A stretch of 64,000 nucleotides of DNA from Saccharomycopsis malanga. Its lineage: Eukaryota > Ascomycota > Saccharomycetes > Ascoideales > Saccharomycopsidaceae. The notes below the pieces were generated by a model that was not told the origin of the DNA, ran no database searches, and worked only from the letters and a program-made list of their open reading frames with translations. The DNA lies in assembly GCA_004014935.1 (NCBI GenBank), contig CP025323.1, forward strand, positions 2,046,001 through 2,110,000. The letters are read 5' to 3'. This document shows positions 42,249-52,729 of this stretch, in pieces (positions within the stretch are counted from its first letter, which is position 1; each line of letters opens with the position of its first letter). Made by a program: the position numbers and the translations under genes.

Positions 42249-43769
42249 TCACATAATAACACATTCCTTTTCGCCCTTTTCGACCTCGACGTTGTTGCCA
42301 ATCTTCTGTTTTGCTCTCAAGTCGCCGTTGCGGGCTGCTTTCTGTATCCATTTCTGGCTCTCTTCCAAGTCGATTTCGCAGCCAATGCCTTTCTCTAGGA
42401 AGTGGCCCACTGCGTACTGGGCTTTCGGGAAGCCATTGTTAGCAGCTCTCAACGCCCATGCAAATGCCTCGTTTTCATCGCGTTGCAAGAACGGATCTGC
42501 GCCTACCAAATACCAGGCACACATGGCAAGCATCGCCTCTGGGTTTCCTGCCAAGGCGGCCTGAGTGTAGTAATGGATCGAGAGATTGGCGTCCTGGGGA
42601 ATGTCAGCACCCAACTCGTAGGCTTTACCGAGAATGAGAGCAGAGGGGACGTGGCCCAAGGAAGCGGCCTGGACATAGAGTTCAAGGGCGTATTTTTTGT
42701 CCGGAATTAAAATATCTTTGAAACCGGTTTCGTAGATTTTAGCCAATTCGTAAGGAGCAGCACAAGTCAATTCATTTGCTTTGGAAACTGCAATAGTAAG
42801 CCATTTGATGCCGGCCTTCTTGGTGTTGTCATCTTTGCCAAGACCCATTCTTCCATAGTAGGAGTAGCAGCCCAACTTGTACATTGCAGCCGGATGGTTT
42901 CTGGAAGCTGCGGATTTCAAGAACTGGATGGCCTTCTTGGCATCTCTTTGAGTTCCAATGCCTTCTTCGTAACAATGTGCAGTTCTGTAGCAAGACTCTA
43001 TATGGCCGTGTTTGGCAGCAGCATGGAAGAGACCAAACGCCTTGCCGTGGTCCTGTTTTCCTAGAGCACCAGACGAGTAGGCGTCTCCCAAAAGATACTG
43101 GGCGTCAACATAGCCTTTGTCGGCTAGTTTTTTCAAGTAATGAGCACTTTCCTTGAGAAGGTCTTTTTTCACGTTTTCAAACGTTGTATCGTTCGACTTG
43201 TTGGCAGCGTCGTTTTCGTCCATAAGAAGAGCAGTTTGGAGAATGTACTGTGCAAACTGGAACAAAACATACGGATCGCTCGACTTTCTGGCATTCTGTC
43301 TGTACAAGTGTATGGTTTTCATCCGGGGCATCAAGCTGGTGTTGTTGGATCCTAAATGCTGGCTGATCAAGCGATGGGACTTGTCGCTGGCAACAGTGAC
43401 TGGAGGAGACGCAGACTGGTCAGGAAGATAAAGATGAGACAAGTCAACAGACTTGGTTCGTTTCTTCAGATTCTGATGCGACGACACGCTGGTAAGACTC
43501 TGTGTTGGCTGTTGAGAAACACCATACGTATCTTTTTCCAGGCTCTGCGGCGCAGAGACATAACTGGAAGAACTGTTCTCTGTAGCTTCAGATTGATGGT
43601 CAGCATTCTGGTCCCGTTCGTTCTGTGCTGTCTCAAGAACCCGTTCATTGGGTTGTAAGGTCTGTGAAGACGCAGTGACAAGCTTTATTGTAGCCGGCAA
43701 CGTGCTGGAAACACGAGGTATTTCACTAAAGTTGGGACTGAGAACCGCATCGTTGGTATCAGAAGACAT
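42249..43769 (-). CDS. SKT5: Sel1-repeat activator of chitin synthase III (Skt5/Chs4 type)
   Basis: A 506-residue protein. A Ser/Gln-rich N-terminal region (about 1-140) is followed by about seven Sel1-like repeats from roughly 185 to 480 (for example DAQYLLGDAYSSGALGKQDHGKAFGLFHAAAKHGHIES). The C-terminus is CVIM, a farnesylation CaaX box, as in Chs4/Skt5. In yeast it binds and activates Chs3 at the bud neck and is localised through Bni4. The frame is open further upstream but lacks an ATG before 43769. It is shorter at the N-terminus than S. cerevisiae Skt5 (696), closer in size to the sporulation paralogue Shc1 (512), so the exact paralogue is uncertain. Confidence 0.82.
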   Translation of the reverse strand: MSSDTNDAVLSPNFSEIPRVSSTLPATIKLVTASSQTLQPNERVLETAQNERDQNADHQSEATENSSSSYVSAPQSLEKDTYGVSQQPTQSLTSVSSHQNLKKRTKSVDLSHLYLPDQSASPPVTVASDKSHRLISQHLGSNNTSLMPRMKTIHLYRQNARKSSDPYVLFQFAQYILQTALLMDENDAANKSNDTTFENVKKDLLKESAHYLKKLADKGYVDAQYLLGDAYSSGALGKQDHGKAFGLFHAAAKHGHIESCYRTAHCYEEGIGTQRDAKKAIQFLKSAASRNHPAAMYKLGCYSYYGRMGLGKDDNTKKAGIKWLTIAVSKANELTCAAPYELAKIYETGFKDILIPDKKYALELYVQAASLGHVPSALILGKAYELGADIPQDANLSIHYYTQAALAGNPEAMLAMCAWYLVGADPFLQRDENEAFAWALRAANNGFPKAQYAVGHFLEKGIGCEIDLEESQKWIQKAARNGDLRAKQKIGNNVEVEKGEKECVIM

Positions 43770-44700
43770 GTCTGCTCTATCAAAAGTTGTCCCTCTTACT
43801 TGTCCAAACTGCTGATCTTGGTTTTGTCGTAGCAAGATGACGTATGGAGTAGCTATTGTACGATGTCCAACAAATTTAATCTTGCCAGAAATTTAAAACA
43901 ATCTCCAATACTTTATTGAATTGTATTGACCCAGTTCGGACTAATTGTATGAAAAAAAAAAAACCGCTTTTTTTCTTGCCTCGTGGCATCAAAGCCAAAC
44001 TTTCTTATTTAGCCGTTGCTGCTCAAAAAACTCAATCCAACTGGCTTGCAAGTCGACAAGATTTAATAAACCTTACTTGTCTTTTCCTCATCATCAATGT
44101 AGCTTGTTCCCTTGTGTGTGTCGGTCTTTGTTTCAGACTGCCATGCGTGCGCCATCGTTACCGCAGTCTACCGTAGATGTGCAACCTTGGTCGTTGGTTG
44201 GTTGTTGGTATTTAGTAGGATGGACTCTTTGTTCATCCGCGGTTATTTATGTTAGCAGAAACTTTAATTTCCTTAAAGCGTAGTACTTGAAAAAGTCTAT
44301 TTATAAAGTTAAACTCTATCTTGACTTGTATGGCAGATGTCTTTATCGTCAAGTATAGCAGTTTCATACTTTTTACTTGATCTGGTTTTGAAAAAGTATT
44401 TGTAGGTAAATTGATGATCCACCGTTTGTTGTAGCATTGTCAATTATAAATCAATGTGTATGAAATTATTTAGGGCATTTTAACGGTTTGTTACTTGGTT
44501 AGTTTGAAAATGAGTGTGATTTGACAAGCACTGTTGTAATGACAATGATAAATGTTTGTTATCCAAGAATACTTTCACTTTACAGACTACATTTACCTAT
44601 AATAAAGCACCATATGTGTTTAGCCTGTTATATATTTACCACTTGTTATTTCATCCTACACCACTTCTTCACTATACTAATAAACCCTATAAAATACACC
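43770..44700. other. SKT5 upstream region
   Basis: About 930 bp before the nested SINE-like elements. It holds the SKT5 promoter and a poly-A run near 43955. No gene seen. Confidence 0.45.
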
Positions 44701-44713
44701 TATAGCTATACAT

Positions 44714-45295
44714 GGCCACTGGGCCATTTGGCTCAGTGGTCAGAGCTCTCGAAGAAGAGAAAAAAGACCTAACAGGAACAAGGGTTCGATTCCCATAATG
44801 GCACTTTTACTCTCTGCTTTTTACGATAATAATAATAATAATCTTATATTTCAAGCCCAGTACATATCAGTTCCGTATGTACGCGCTATGTCTAAGGGGA
44901 CTTGGTAAAACCCAGTGGGAAAAAACCCAAGTGTCCCAGTCATTGTAAACTTCTCGCTGGCTTTTCTGAACACCCGATGGGTTGGAAAGTAAGCACTAGA
45001 CTTTCGTCTAGGTCATATTTCAGACAGTTGCACTTGCCTGTGGAAACCACGTTCAGTATTTTTTTTTTCTGTGGAAACCACGTTCAGTCTGCTTTTTACG
45101 ATGCTGAACGTGAATTCACAGGCAAGTGCAACTGTCTGAAAGATGGCCTAGACAAAAGGCTACTTACTTTCCATTTGAGTGATAAGTTTAAGTAGTTTTT
45201 TGGGTTTTACCAAGTCCCTTTAGACATAGCGCGTACATACGGAACTGATATGTACTGGGCTTGAAATATAAGATTATTATTATTATTATTATTAT
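44714..45295 (+). mobile_element. Family B SINE-like element containing a second, inverted copy
   Basis: The outer element runs from GGCCACTGGGCC to a (TTA)n tract. It is flanked by a 13-bp target duplication, TATAGCTATACAT (44701-44713) and TATAGCTATGCAT (45296-45308), 12 of 13 equal. Its head (44723-44803) folds like a tRNA: acceptor GCCATT/AATGGC plus a discriminator A, D-stem GCTC/GAGC, and T-arm GGG-TTCGATT-CCC. An inner copy (44828-45087) interrupts it in reverse. Removing the inner copy leaves an element of about 310 bp. The two tails agree at about 75 of 76 positions over the block ending GGGCTTGAAATATAAGATT, so they are recent or have been homogenised. No coding capacity. Confidence 0.85.
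44828..45087 (-). mobile_element. Inner family B copy, 5'-truncated, with target duplication
   Basis: Bounded by perfect 15-bp repeats TCTGCTTTTTACGAT at 44813-44827 and 45088-45102. On the minus strand it begins ACTGAACGTGGTTTCCACAG (present twice, around a poly-A run), lacks the tRNA head, and ends in an ATT tract. Target duplication, 5' truncation and a 3' simple-sequence tail together are the signature of LINE-type target-primed reverse transcription. Confidence 0.85.
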
Positions 45296-45308
45296 TATAG
45301 CTATGCAT

Positions 45309-46093
45309 TCTTTACAATATAGTATCTTGGACATATTATATGTTGGCCATATTATATCTTGACCATTTACTATCTTAACCATTTATTATCTTCACTGCAG
45401 AATACACCCTGACCTCTTTCAAACAAAATTAAACTGTATCGTTAGCTATAGAGATTATGATAACTGTATTGGCATCAATTTGAAAACCCGTACCTACACC
45501 GATTACCAGCTTCAATATACTTCAAATCTACAAAATTAATCAAACTAAAACTAACTTATCAGAACACCAATAAAGATATTCCAAGACATTATGTAAAAAG
45601 ACATGATAACATAGTCGAAAAACACAATTTCATCATAATCTTGCGACTTGCCCAAGTCGCCAAGCAAATGCTAACATAAAAACTGATAAAATTCGTTTTT
45701 AATACAAAGTATTTTCTAGTCAGGTTCAGATCTGACAGTTTAGCCATTTTCTCTAGTAAGACACCTCTGAGCCATCCTGTCGAGGGGCTCCAAGTAAGTT
45801 ACATACCTGATTTTCAAATCTTCATGTCATATCTCCCCATTACATGTTTGATAATGACCTTTTCTTATAGCTTATTACAAAAATACATAACCCAGCGGTA
45901 TATTAAGCATAACTATATAAAACTCAGAAAGACAAATGTGTATAACATGCAAAAACTGTCAAAACCAAACAGAGGACAATGCAAACCAGAAAAAAAAATG
46001 TACAAGAATAAAACAAAAAAAAAAGATGATGAACTGAAAGAAGAAAAGCGTAATTAAAATTAAAAAATAAAAAGAAAGCGTAACTGGAAATAT
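45309..46093. other. CYK3 3' flank
   Basis: AT-rich, with a small family B head remnant on the minus strand at about 45745-45795 (TGAGCCATCCTGTCGAGGGGCTCC). No gene is supported. Confidence 0.4.
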
Positions 46094-49000
46094 TCATCTA
46101 CACATCCATTCGGCAAATACACACCAGGCGACACCTCCATCAGTAACCACCAAACCTTTCCATAAACCTACTTCATTGCAGTTGACGCTAGCTTCCCATT
46201 CTCCGTATGGGGTTTGGAGGTCTTTTTTTTTCAATTTGATGATACGACCAGTAGGGCTTTGGAGAGCCAATTTAGTTTTGAGAAAACCAGAACTATTAGT
46301 GAGGCCTTGGGACGGATGTTGGAGCATTTTGAAAATATAAGTGCCATTGAACATCAAGTTTTTGATTTGAGGTTCTTTTACGTAAAGATCGTGTTGTTGG
46401 CAATGGACTGTTGGATAACGAGTGACAAAAGACAATTCTCTATATGAAATGGTGTTATTAGTGTTTCTTTCAGAAGGAGGCGCTCCGTTGATACTAGTAT
46501 GATAGATAGGAATTGTTAATGACAAAGGGTGGACATTAGCCAAAGATTTCTGGAGGCCTTTAGCACCGCTATAAATCTCCAACAAACCTTTAGAAGCTCC
46601 TTTAGGAAGCACAGATTTGATCCGGCAAAATTTAGTGTTGTTTTTCCAGAACAGTTGGGAAAGACACAATTGTTTGTATTTATCTTCAGGAACAGCAAAG
46701 GTGTTGACATGTGATGATTTCTTGAAAGAAACATTAGTGGGTGTGGAGAGACATTCATCGATTTTCACCGCACAGAACACCTCGACGTCTTTGGGGACTT
46801 CAAGAACCATTTCAAACACCTCGAGGCCTTGGAGTCTTGTCAAAGAGTTGTTGAACTTTCTGATTTTGAGATTTGTGCGGAAAAACTGTGGATGGCACGA
46901 TGGTAAAGCTAGAGCTATCATGGAGTCCAAAGGAGGAGAAATATGCTGTTGTTCAATAAGTGTTGGAATATGCGTATAGATGAGTTCCAAGGGCTTAGTC
47001 AAGAAATACACTGAATTATTCAAGAGAGTAGACAGAGAAGTACCAACGGAGATAGAATGAGTGGTGGTGGCACTGGTGGCGGTTTCCGTAGTACTTTTTA
47101 AAATCGGGTTATAATAACTATGAATGTTGGCCAAACCACAATCTATGAATCTCCATTCGTTATTGATCAACACACTATTCCATACATGGTTGGTGGTCAA
47201 ATTTGTGCTGAACTCGTTTGGTTTTTTGTAGTAGCCAACTATCAATTCGTTTGGAAACTTGAGAGCATCCAAAAAGATCTTCATTAGCCAAGCAAGCTGA
47301 TATACAGTGGCTGATTTGCTTTGAAATATCGAATTAATATACTTGGAGGGCGAGTTTCGCACATCAATGATCTCATTGCTTTCTATCAAATGGATTTTCT
47401 CAGTACAGAATATATAACAAGCCCGAATACGGTCTAAATCATCGGCATATTTGATTGCAATCTCATTATTGACAAACGTCTTGGGCGAAATATAAGGCAA
47501 ATGTTTCAAGTTTCTGATAAACTCATCAATATGCTTGAACTCTTTTGAAAAATCCACCGGAGCCTGCTGGGCAAGAGGTGCACCGTGTTTGGATATAGGA
47601 AGCACCTCATTACTATTAGCGTCTGTGATCAACTTCTGGGGTTCTAGAATCATGTATTTTTCATTCTCCAATGCTCGTTTCTGGCGCATTTTGTACTCCT
47701 TGGCACTTATAGTGGCTGCTCTGTTCAAATCCACCTTGTTTTCGATCCAAGCAGCCTCGCTGTCCGCACTGTCAAAACTGAGGTCTGCAAAGTTGTTGTT
47801 TCTCAATGTCTGAGGAGTGTTTGAAGAAGCCAGGGAGCTGCTGATGGGCGTGGTATTTAATGGGTTTGTTTTAATATTAGGATTGTCTTTCAAAAAGAGT
47901 TTTTTCAAAAATTTGGCTGTAGATTTCTTATTTTTCTTTTCCTCTACAAATATCACATCCAAAGGATTTGTAGCGCCTGGAACGACTCTAGGCATCTCCG
48001 TAGAGGTGCCATCGTTCAATTTAGCAAGGTTTCCCTTTGAATTCTTCAATTCAAAATGATCTTGTTCAGATACACGCCGATAATATCTACTTTTCATGAA
48101 ACTTTCCTTTAGCTCATCGTCATCATCACCTTCAGTTTTGTCTGGAATAGGCGGAAGACCTGTTTCCACCTTGTGACGGTAATAACTGCCAGCACTTGTA
48201 GCACTGAAGTCAGTGATTGCTGTAGATACAGAACTGGTCACACTTTCATTCGAGTTGAAATAATGCGAGTTTGTCACACTGGAACTATCGTCCACAGGCC
48301 CTTGGAAATCATGAATATCAGACCGTGATTGGTTCAACGTGTCTGGATCATAAGGAACAACAAAGCTGGTGTTGTTGGAGCTTTGATAAAACGGCTTGGT
48401 AACATCTAGAAACTTGTTCACATGCTCAGTATTGGTGTATGGTTTTATAGGCACTCTATGTACTGGTGGTGGTGGTGGCGGTGGAGCATCTCCAGACACA
48501 GCACTGCTGGTGTCACTGTTGACAGAATGATTGTCGTCATCACTAGTCGTTGGTTTAAGCGTGGATGTGTTGGAAAACTCGCGAACATTGGCATTGTTAA
48601 ACTTGTGCATTGGCATTGACATGGAATGAGGTAAATTATATTGGTTTTGGACCCGTGATGTCTTAGGAGGGCTCTTGACATTGTTTTGTAGATTCAAATT
48701 GCTCATACTATGGGGAATATTGGTTTGTAGATTCAAGTTGCTCATACTATGGGGAAGATTGTTATTCTGGGTGTAGGAATGGTTCGAAGACAATGCGCTA
48801 GCGCTGTGGCTATGTGGCAAATTACCAACATGACTGGGTGCCATATTATTAAGCAACTGAGACGTGTGGGCAGCAGCAGCTTGAGCAGCAGCATCTCTAT
48901 TCTGAGAAACATAAAAGTCATTGAGTTGGTTCACAAGTAAGTTTAAATTCTGGGGAGTCGATAACGAATGAGCAATTTGGTTTTTCTTCTGGATTTCCGA

Positions 49001-49561
49001 CTGCAAAAGTTGCAACTGCTGGATTTGCTTCAACTGCTGGATTTGCTGCTCGATTTCCCCCGGCGAAAGCGTAAAACTGGTCGATTTGTTAAGCGTAGAG
49101 GCAAACGAGTTGTCAATGGTATTATTCGCAGTGCTGGACTCAATAGATTGCATCGAATACGAATGGGGAAGCGTAGACACCGATTTGGCAAAACTGCTGT
49201 TCCCCATATTACTATTGATACTAGTATCATAAATGCTATTATTACTGATATCAAAACTGTTGTTGGCAGAGTCAATTTTCTTCTTTGGTACTGGCAGCGG
49301 GGATTTGGATTTCTTCAGTGCTGTGTTGCTGACAGGAGGTGGTGTAGAGCTGGAATCTTCTAACACTTTGACAAAATTAGATGGAAAATTTCCTGTCATC
49401 TTATTCCTTTTCAGTTTCCCATGCCACCAGTTTCCATCTCCAAAACTATCAACCTCAATAAGATCACCTTCTATAAACCCTAAATCATCGTCTTGCTCGC
49501 CTCCCCAAGAATATACTGCCTGTACTTTGCAAGGCAAGGCAATATCTGGGATGGACCTCAT
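46094..49561 (-). CDS. CYK3: Cytokinesis protein Cyk3
   Basis: A 1155-residue protein. An N-terminal SH3 domain (about 10-70: VQAVYSWGGEQDDDLGFIEGDLIEV, WWHGKL, GNFPSNFVKVL) fits S. cerevisiae Cyk3. A long Ser/Asn/Gln-rich linker holds proline tracts and two near-identical HSMSNLNLQ repeats (about 270-292). A transglutaminase-like domain (about 690-860) has NHVWNSVLINNEWRFIDCGLAN, with the His and Asp of the triad. The catalytic Cys position appears to be non-Cys (SATVYQLAWLMKIF), as expected for a non-enzymatic Cyk3 domain. Cyk3 acts at the bud neck with Hof1 and Inn1 to promote primary septum formation by Chs2. It is longer than the 885-residue S. cerevisiae protein, mostly in the linker. 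Confidence 0.92.
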   Translation of the reverse strand: MRSIPDIALPCKVQAVYSWGGEQDDDLGFIEGDLIEVDSFGDGNWWHGKLKRNKMTGNFPSNFVKVLEDSSSTPPPVSNTALKKSKSPLPVPKKKIDSANNSFDISNNSIYDTSINSNMGNSSFAKSVSTLPHSYSMQSIESSTANNTIDNSFASTLNKSTSFTLSPGEIEQQIQQLKQIQQLQLLQSEIQKKNQIAHSLSTPQNLNLLVNQLNDFYVSQNRDAAAQAAAAHTSQLLNNMAPSHVGNLPHSHSASALSSNHSYTQNNNLPHSMSNLNLQTNIPHSMSNLNLQNNVKSPPKTSRVQNQYNLPHSMSMPMHKFNNANVREFSNTSTLKPTTSDDDNHSVNSDTSSAVSGDAPPPPPPPVHRVPIKPYTNTEHVNKFLDVTKPFYQSSNNTSFVVPYDPDTLNQSRSDIHDFQGPVDDSSSVTNSHYFNSNESVTSSVSTAITDFSATSAGSYYRHKVETGLPPIPDKTEGDDDDELKESFMKSRYYRRVSEQDHFELKNSKGNLAKLNDGTSTEMPRVVPGATNPLDVIFVEEKKNKKSTAKFLKKLFLKDNPNIKTNPLNTTPISSSLASSNTPQTLRNNNFADLSFDSADSEAAWIENKVDLNRAATISAKEYKMRQKRALENEKYMILEPQKLITDANSNEVLPISKHGAPLAQQAPVDFSKEFKHIDEFIRNLKHLPYISPKTFVNNEIAIKYADDLDRIRACYIFCTEKIHLIESNEIIDVRNSPSKYINSIFQSKSATVYQLAWLMKIFLDALKFPNELIVGYYKKPNEFSTNLTTNHVWNSVLINNEWRFIDCGLANIHSYYNPILKSTTETATSATTTHSISVGTSLSTLLNNSVYFLTKPLELIYTHIPTLIEQQHISPPLDSMIALALPSCHPQFFRTNLKIRKFNNSLTRLQGLEVFEMVLEVPKDVEVFCAVKIDECLSTPTNVSFKKSSHVNTFAVPEDKYKQLCLSQLFWKNNTKFCRIKSVLPKGASKGLLEIYSGAKGLQKSLANVHPLSLTIPIYHTSINGAPPSERNTNNTISYRELSFVTRYPTVHCQQHDLYVKEPQIKNLMFNGTYIFKMLQHPSQGLTNSSGFLKTKLALQSPTGRIIKLKKKDLQTPYGEWEASVNCNEVGLWKGLVVTDGGVAWCVFAEWMCR

Positions 49562-50742
<1,181 letters not shown>

Positions 50743-50839
50743 AAGAAGCCTAGTATTCATTCCAACTCTCATTTTAAATAAGATTCAACTATAAGCCAGT
50801 TGTGTAAATTAACATAATCTAAAAATTGTTGTTTTTTGT

Positions 50840-51378
50840 TTCAATCTTGATCCAAACTTTCAACAATAAAACTCTTTCAATACAATTGACATATCGTCGT
50901 CTTACAAACCAAAACCAACCTTATAATTATGGCAAAAAAAAACAGCCAAAGTTTATCACCAATTTGCACTCAATGTATAACTTCCATAGTTATTTGATAA
51001 AGCAAGTTAGAAACTAGAACAGCGAGAAATATAAAAATACAAAAGTTAAAATAACATTAAAACATTTGCAACTTTTAATTGGCTAGGAATTAATGGTTTT
51101 GCAAAACGGACTTCCCTCAACAGAGATATAAAGCTCATTAATAAGCACATTATGTCTCACCGAGTCCCATGAAATAGTCAATGTATAGCAGACGTTGAAC
51201 TATGCTAGTCTGACAATATATAATGATTATTATCAAATATAAATTCCTTCGAGAACCTATAATAAACGATACCTTTTTTAGCTCTAGAGATACGCGTTTC
51301 TTTGGATTGAGAGCTCATTAAAATGCTAAAAAAATCGCAAGTAAGACTAAAAGCAATTAAAAATTATGGAATAAGGTC

Positions 51379-51409
<31 letters not shown>

Positions 51410-51935
51410 TCTCCCTGAAAAACACTATTTTTAACCGATTATGTGTTATTTGATACTTTCTCACTGCTAAATAATTTATAAAAGTCAACTATCACAACAA
51501 AGTCAGTAATATAACACTCGACATTCTACAAATTAAAGAAATCTAATTTTTTTTTTTGGTATAGTTTGCTGTAACGACTCCAAAATATGACTTGAAAGAA
51601 TCAACTTTTTGAAGAAATTAACAATTTTCGGTTATCAAATAATTTATTCGCAAGTTCAATATTTTTTATTATAAATAAAACTATAATCTAGCGAAAAATT
51701 TAAAATATTAGTTTATGAGTTTTTAAATCAAAACAACTTGGATAACATTGATTTAACTCAATAAAACATTTGATAATTACTCCAAAACAACGACAGCGCG
51801 AATCGAGTACCAAAACCCCAAGTGAGGAACGCCACACTTACTTTTCTGCAGTAGTCTGCACTATTCTGCACTATTTTGTGTGGCGCATGGCCTAACCAAC
51901 TTGGCCACTTGGCAATAGTAAGGCATATAGACATA
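50840..51935 (-). repeat. Family A tRNA-headed repeat, copy A5 (longest)
   Basis: Reversed copy of nearly 1.1 kb. The head is at about 51790-51935, with GCGCGAATCGAGTACC and CCAACTTGGCCACTTGGC. The hairpin region has an extra GTCTGCACTATTCTGCACTA insertion-like stretch. The distal end is at about 50840-50900 (TTTCAATCTTGATCCAAACTTTCAAC). It contains an AAAG simple repeat near 51383-51409. It shares a middle segment (50930-51060) not seen in A4. Confidence 0.8.
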
Positions 51936-52129
51936 TGTTTGTTAAACAGAGAGGCCATCTTTACTTTTTGAGAGCACATTCTAGCAATTAATATTCCCAT
52001 TTATTGTTAAATATAAAAGCCTTATAAAAGATTTCGTTAAAAAATTTATGAGGGATACTACGCCTTGAATTGATTTGTCTATGAGATCAATGTTGTTAAA
52101 GATAATCTTCACATCGTTGAGCCTGTTAA

Positions 52130-52232
52130 GTATTTTCTCCTCTCAGAGAGTACTAGATGCCGAAAAAAGCTGTTGGGTCTTTTTTCGCTTGTCCACAAAC
52201 CGCTGAGCCATCAGGCCCAATGGACACCATCT
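52130..52232 (-). mobile_element. Family B head remnant
   Basis: On the minus strand CCATTGGGCCTGATGGCTCAGCGGTTTG, then GAAAAAAGACCCAACAG, then CTAGTACTCTCTGAGAGGAG. It matches the family B 5' part, with no tail attached. It lies about 195 bp upstream of the head of A5. Confidence 0.5.
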
Positions 52233-52571
52233 ATGTAGAAATCAATTAGCTGAACGCACCAAGATGTACTGTGTTCCTAGTACTCTTTTTGGCAATCAAA
52301 AGATGATAAAGTTAAATTGGGAAGAGGAAACAAGGGGAAATTAGGGACCTAATGTATAAGACAAGACAAACAAGCCAAATTATTGTCCTCATTTGAAAGC
52401 ATAAATAAACTACTTCTTCTACTATTCCACATCTCGTACTAATCTACATCTCTTACTAACCTACATCTCCTACTATTGAATACCCTTCCCACTATAAAGA
52501 AACAACCTTTCCTACTAACGTTTCCATAGTATAAACCGTCCTATACAATGTAGTCGCTATATAAAGGCTGG

Positions 52572-52579
52572 ATCACGTG
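52572..52579 (+). promoter_or_regulatory. ATCACGTG box upstream of ATG2
   Basis: CACGTG core about 150 bp before the ATG2 start; bHLH-type site (Cbf1, Rtg3 or similar). Inferred from sequence only. Confidence 0.35.
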
Positions 52580-52729
52580 CGCTTATCGAGCTCATCTCAT
52601 CGTGTTGCCACTATATAGGACCAACGATGACAGCGTTTGATCTTTGGCGCTTGATCTTAGACGAGCATTAGTGGTTTTAGTGTTGCTGTACAAGGCTGAT
52701 TAGAAGGTTTGATATCAAGAGCAGCCACG

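Larger units (their letters stand above)
51936..52729. other. ATG2 upstream region
   Basis: About 800 bp with a reversed family B head remnant (52130-52232), a cluster of CTACATCTC-type repeats near 52425-52470 and an ATCACGTG box (52572-52579) 150 bp before ATG2. Confidence 0.45.

Noticed and set aside
44723-44803. A functional tRNA gene
   Set aside because: Acceptor, D and T arms fold, but no proper anticodon stem-loop can be drawn and the sequence is part of a dispersed repeat.
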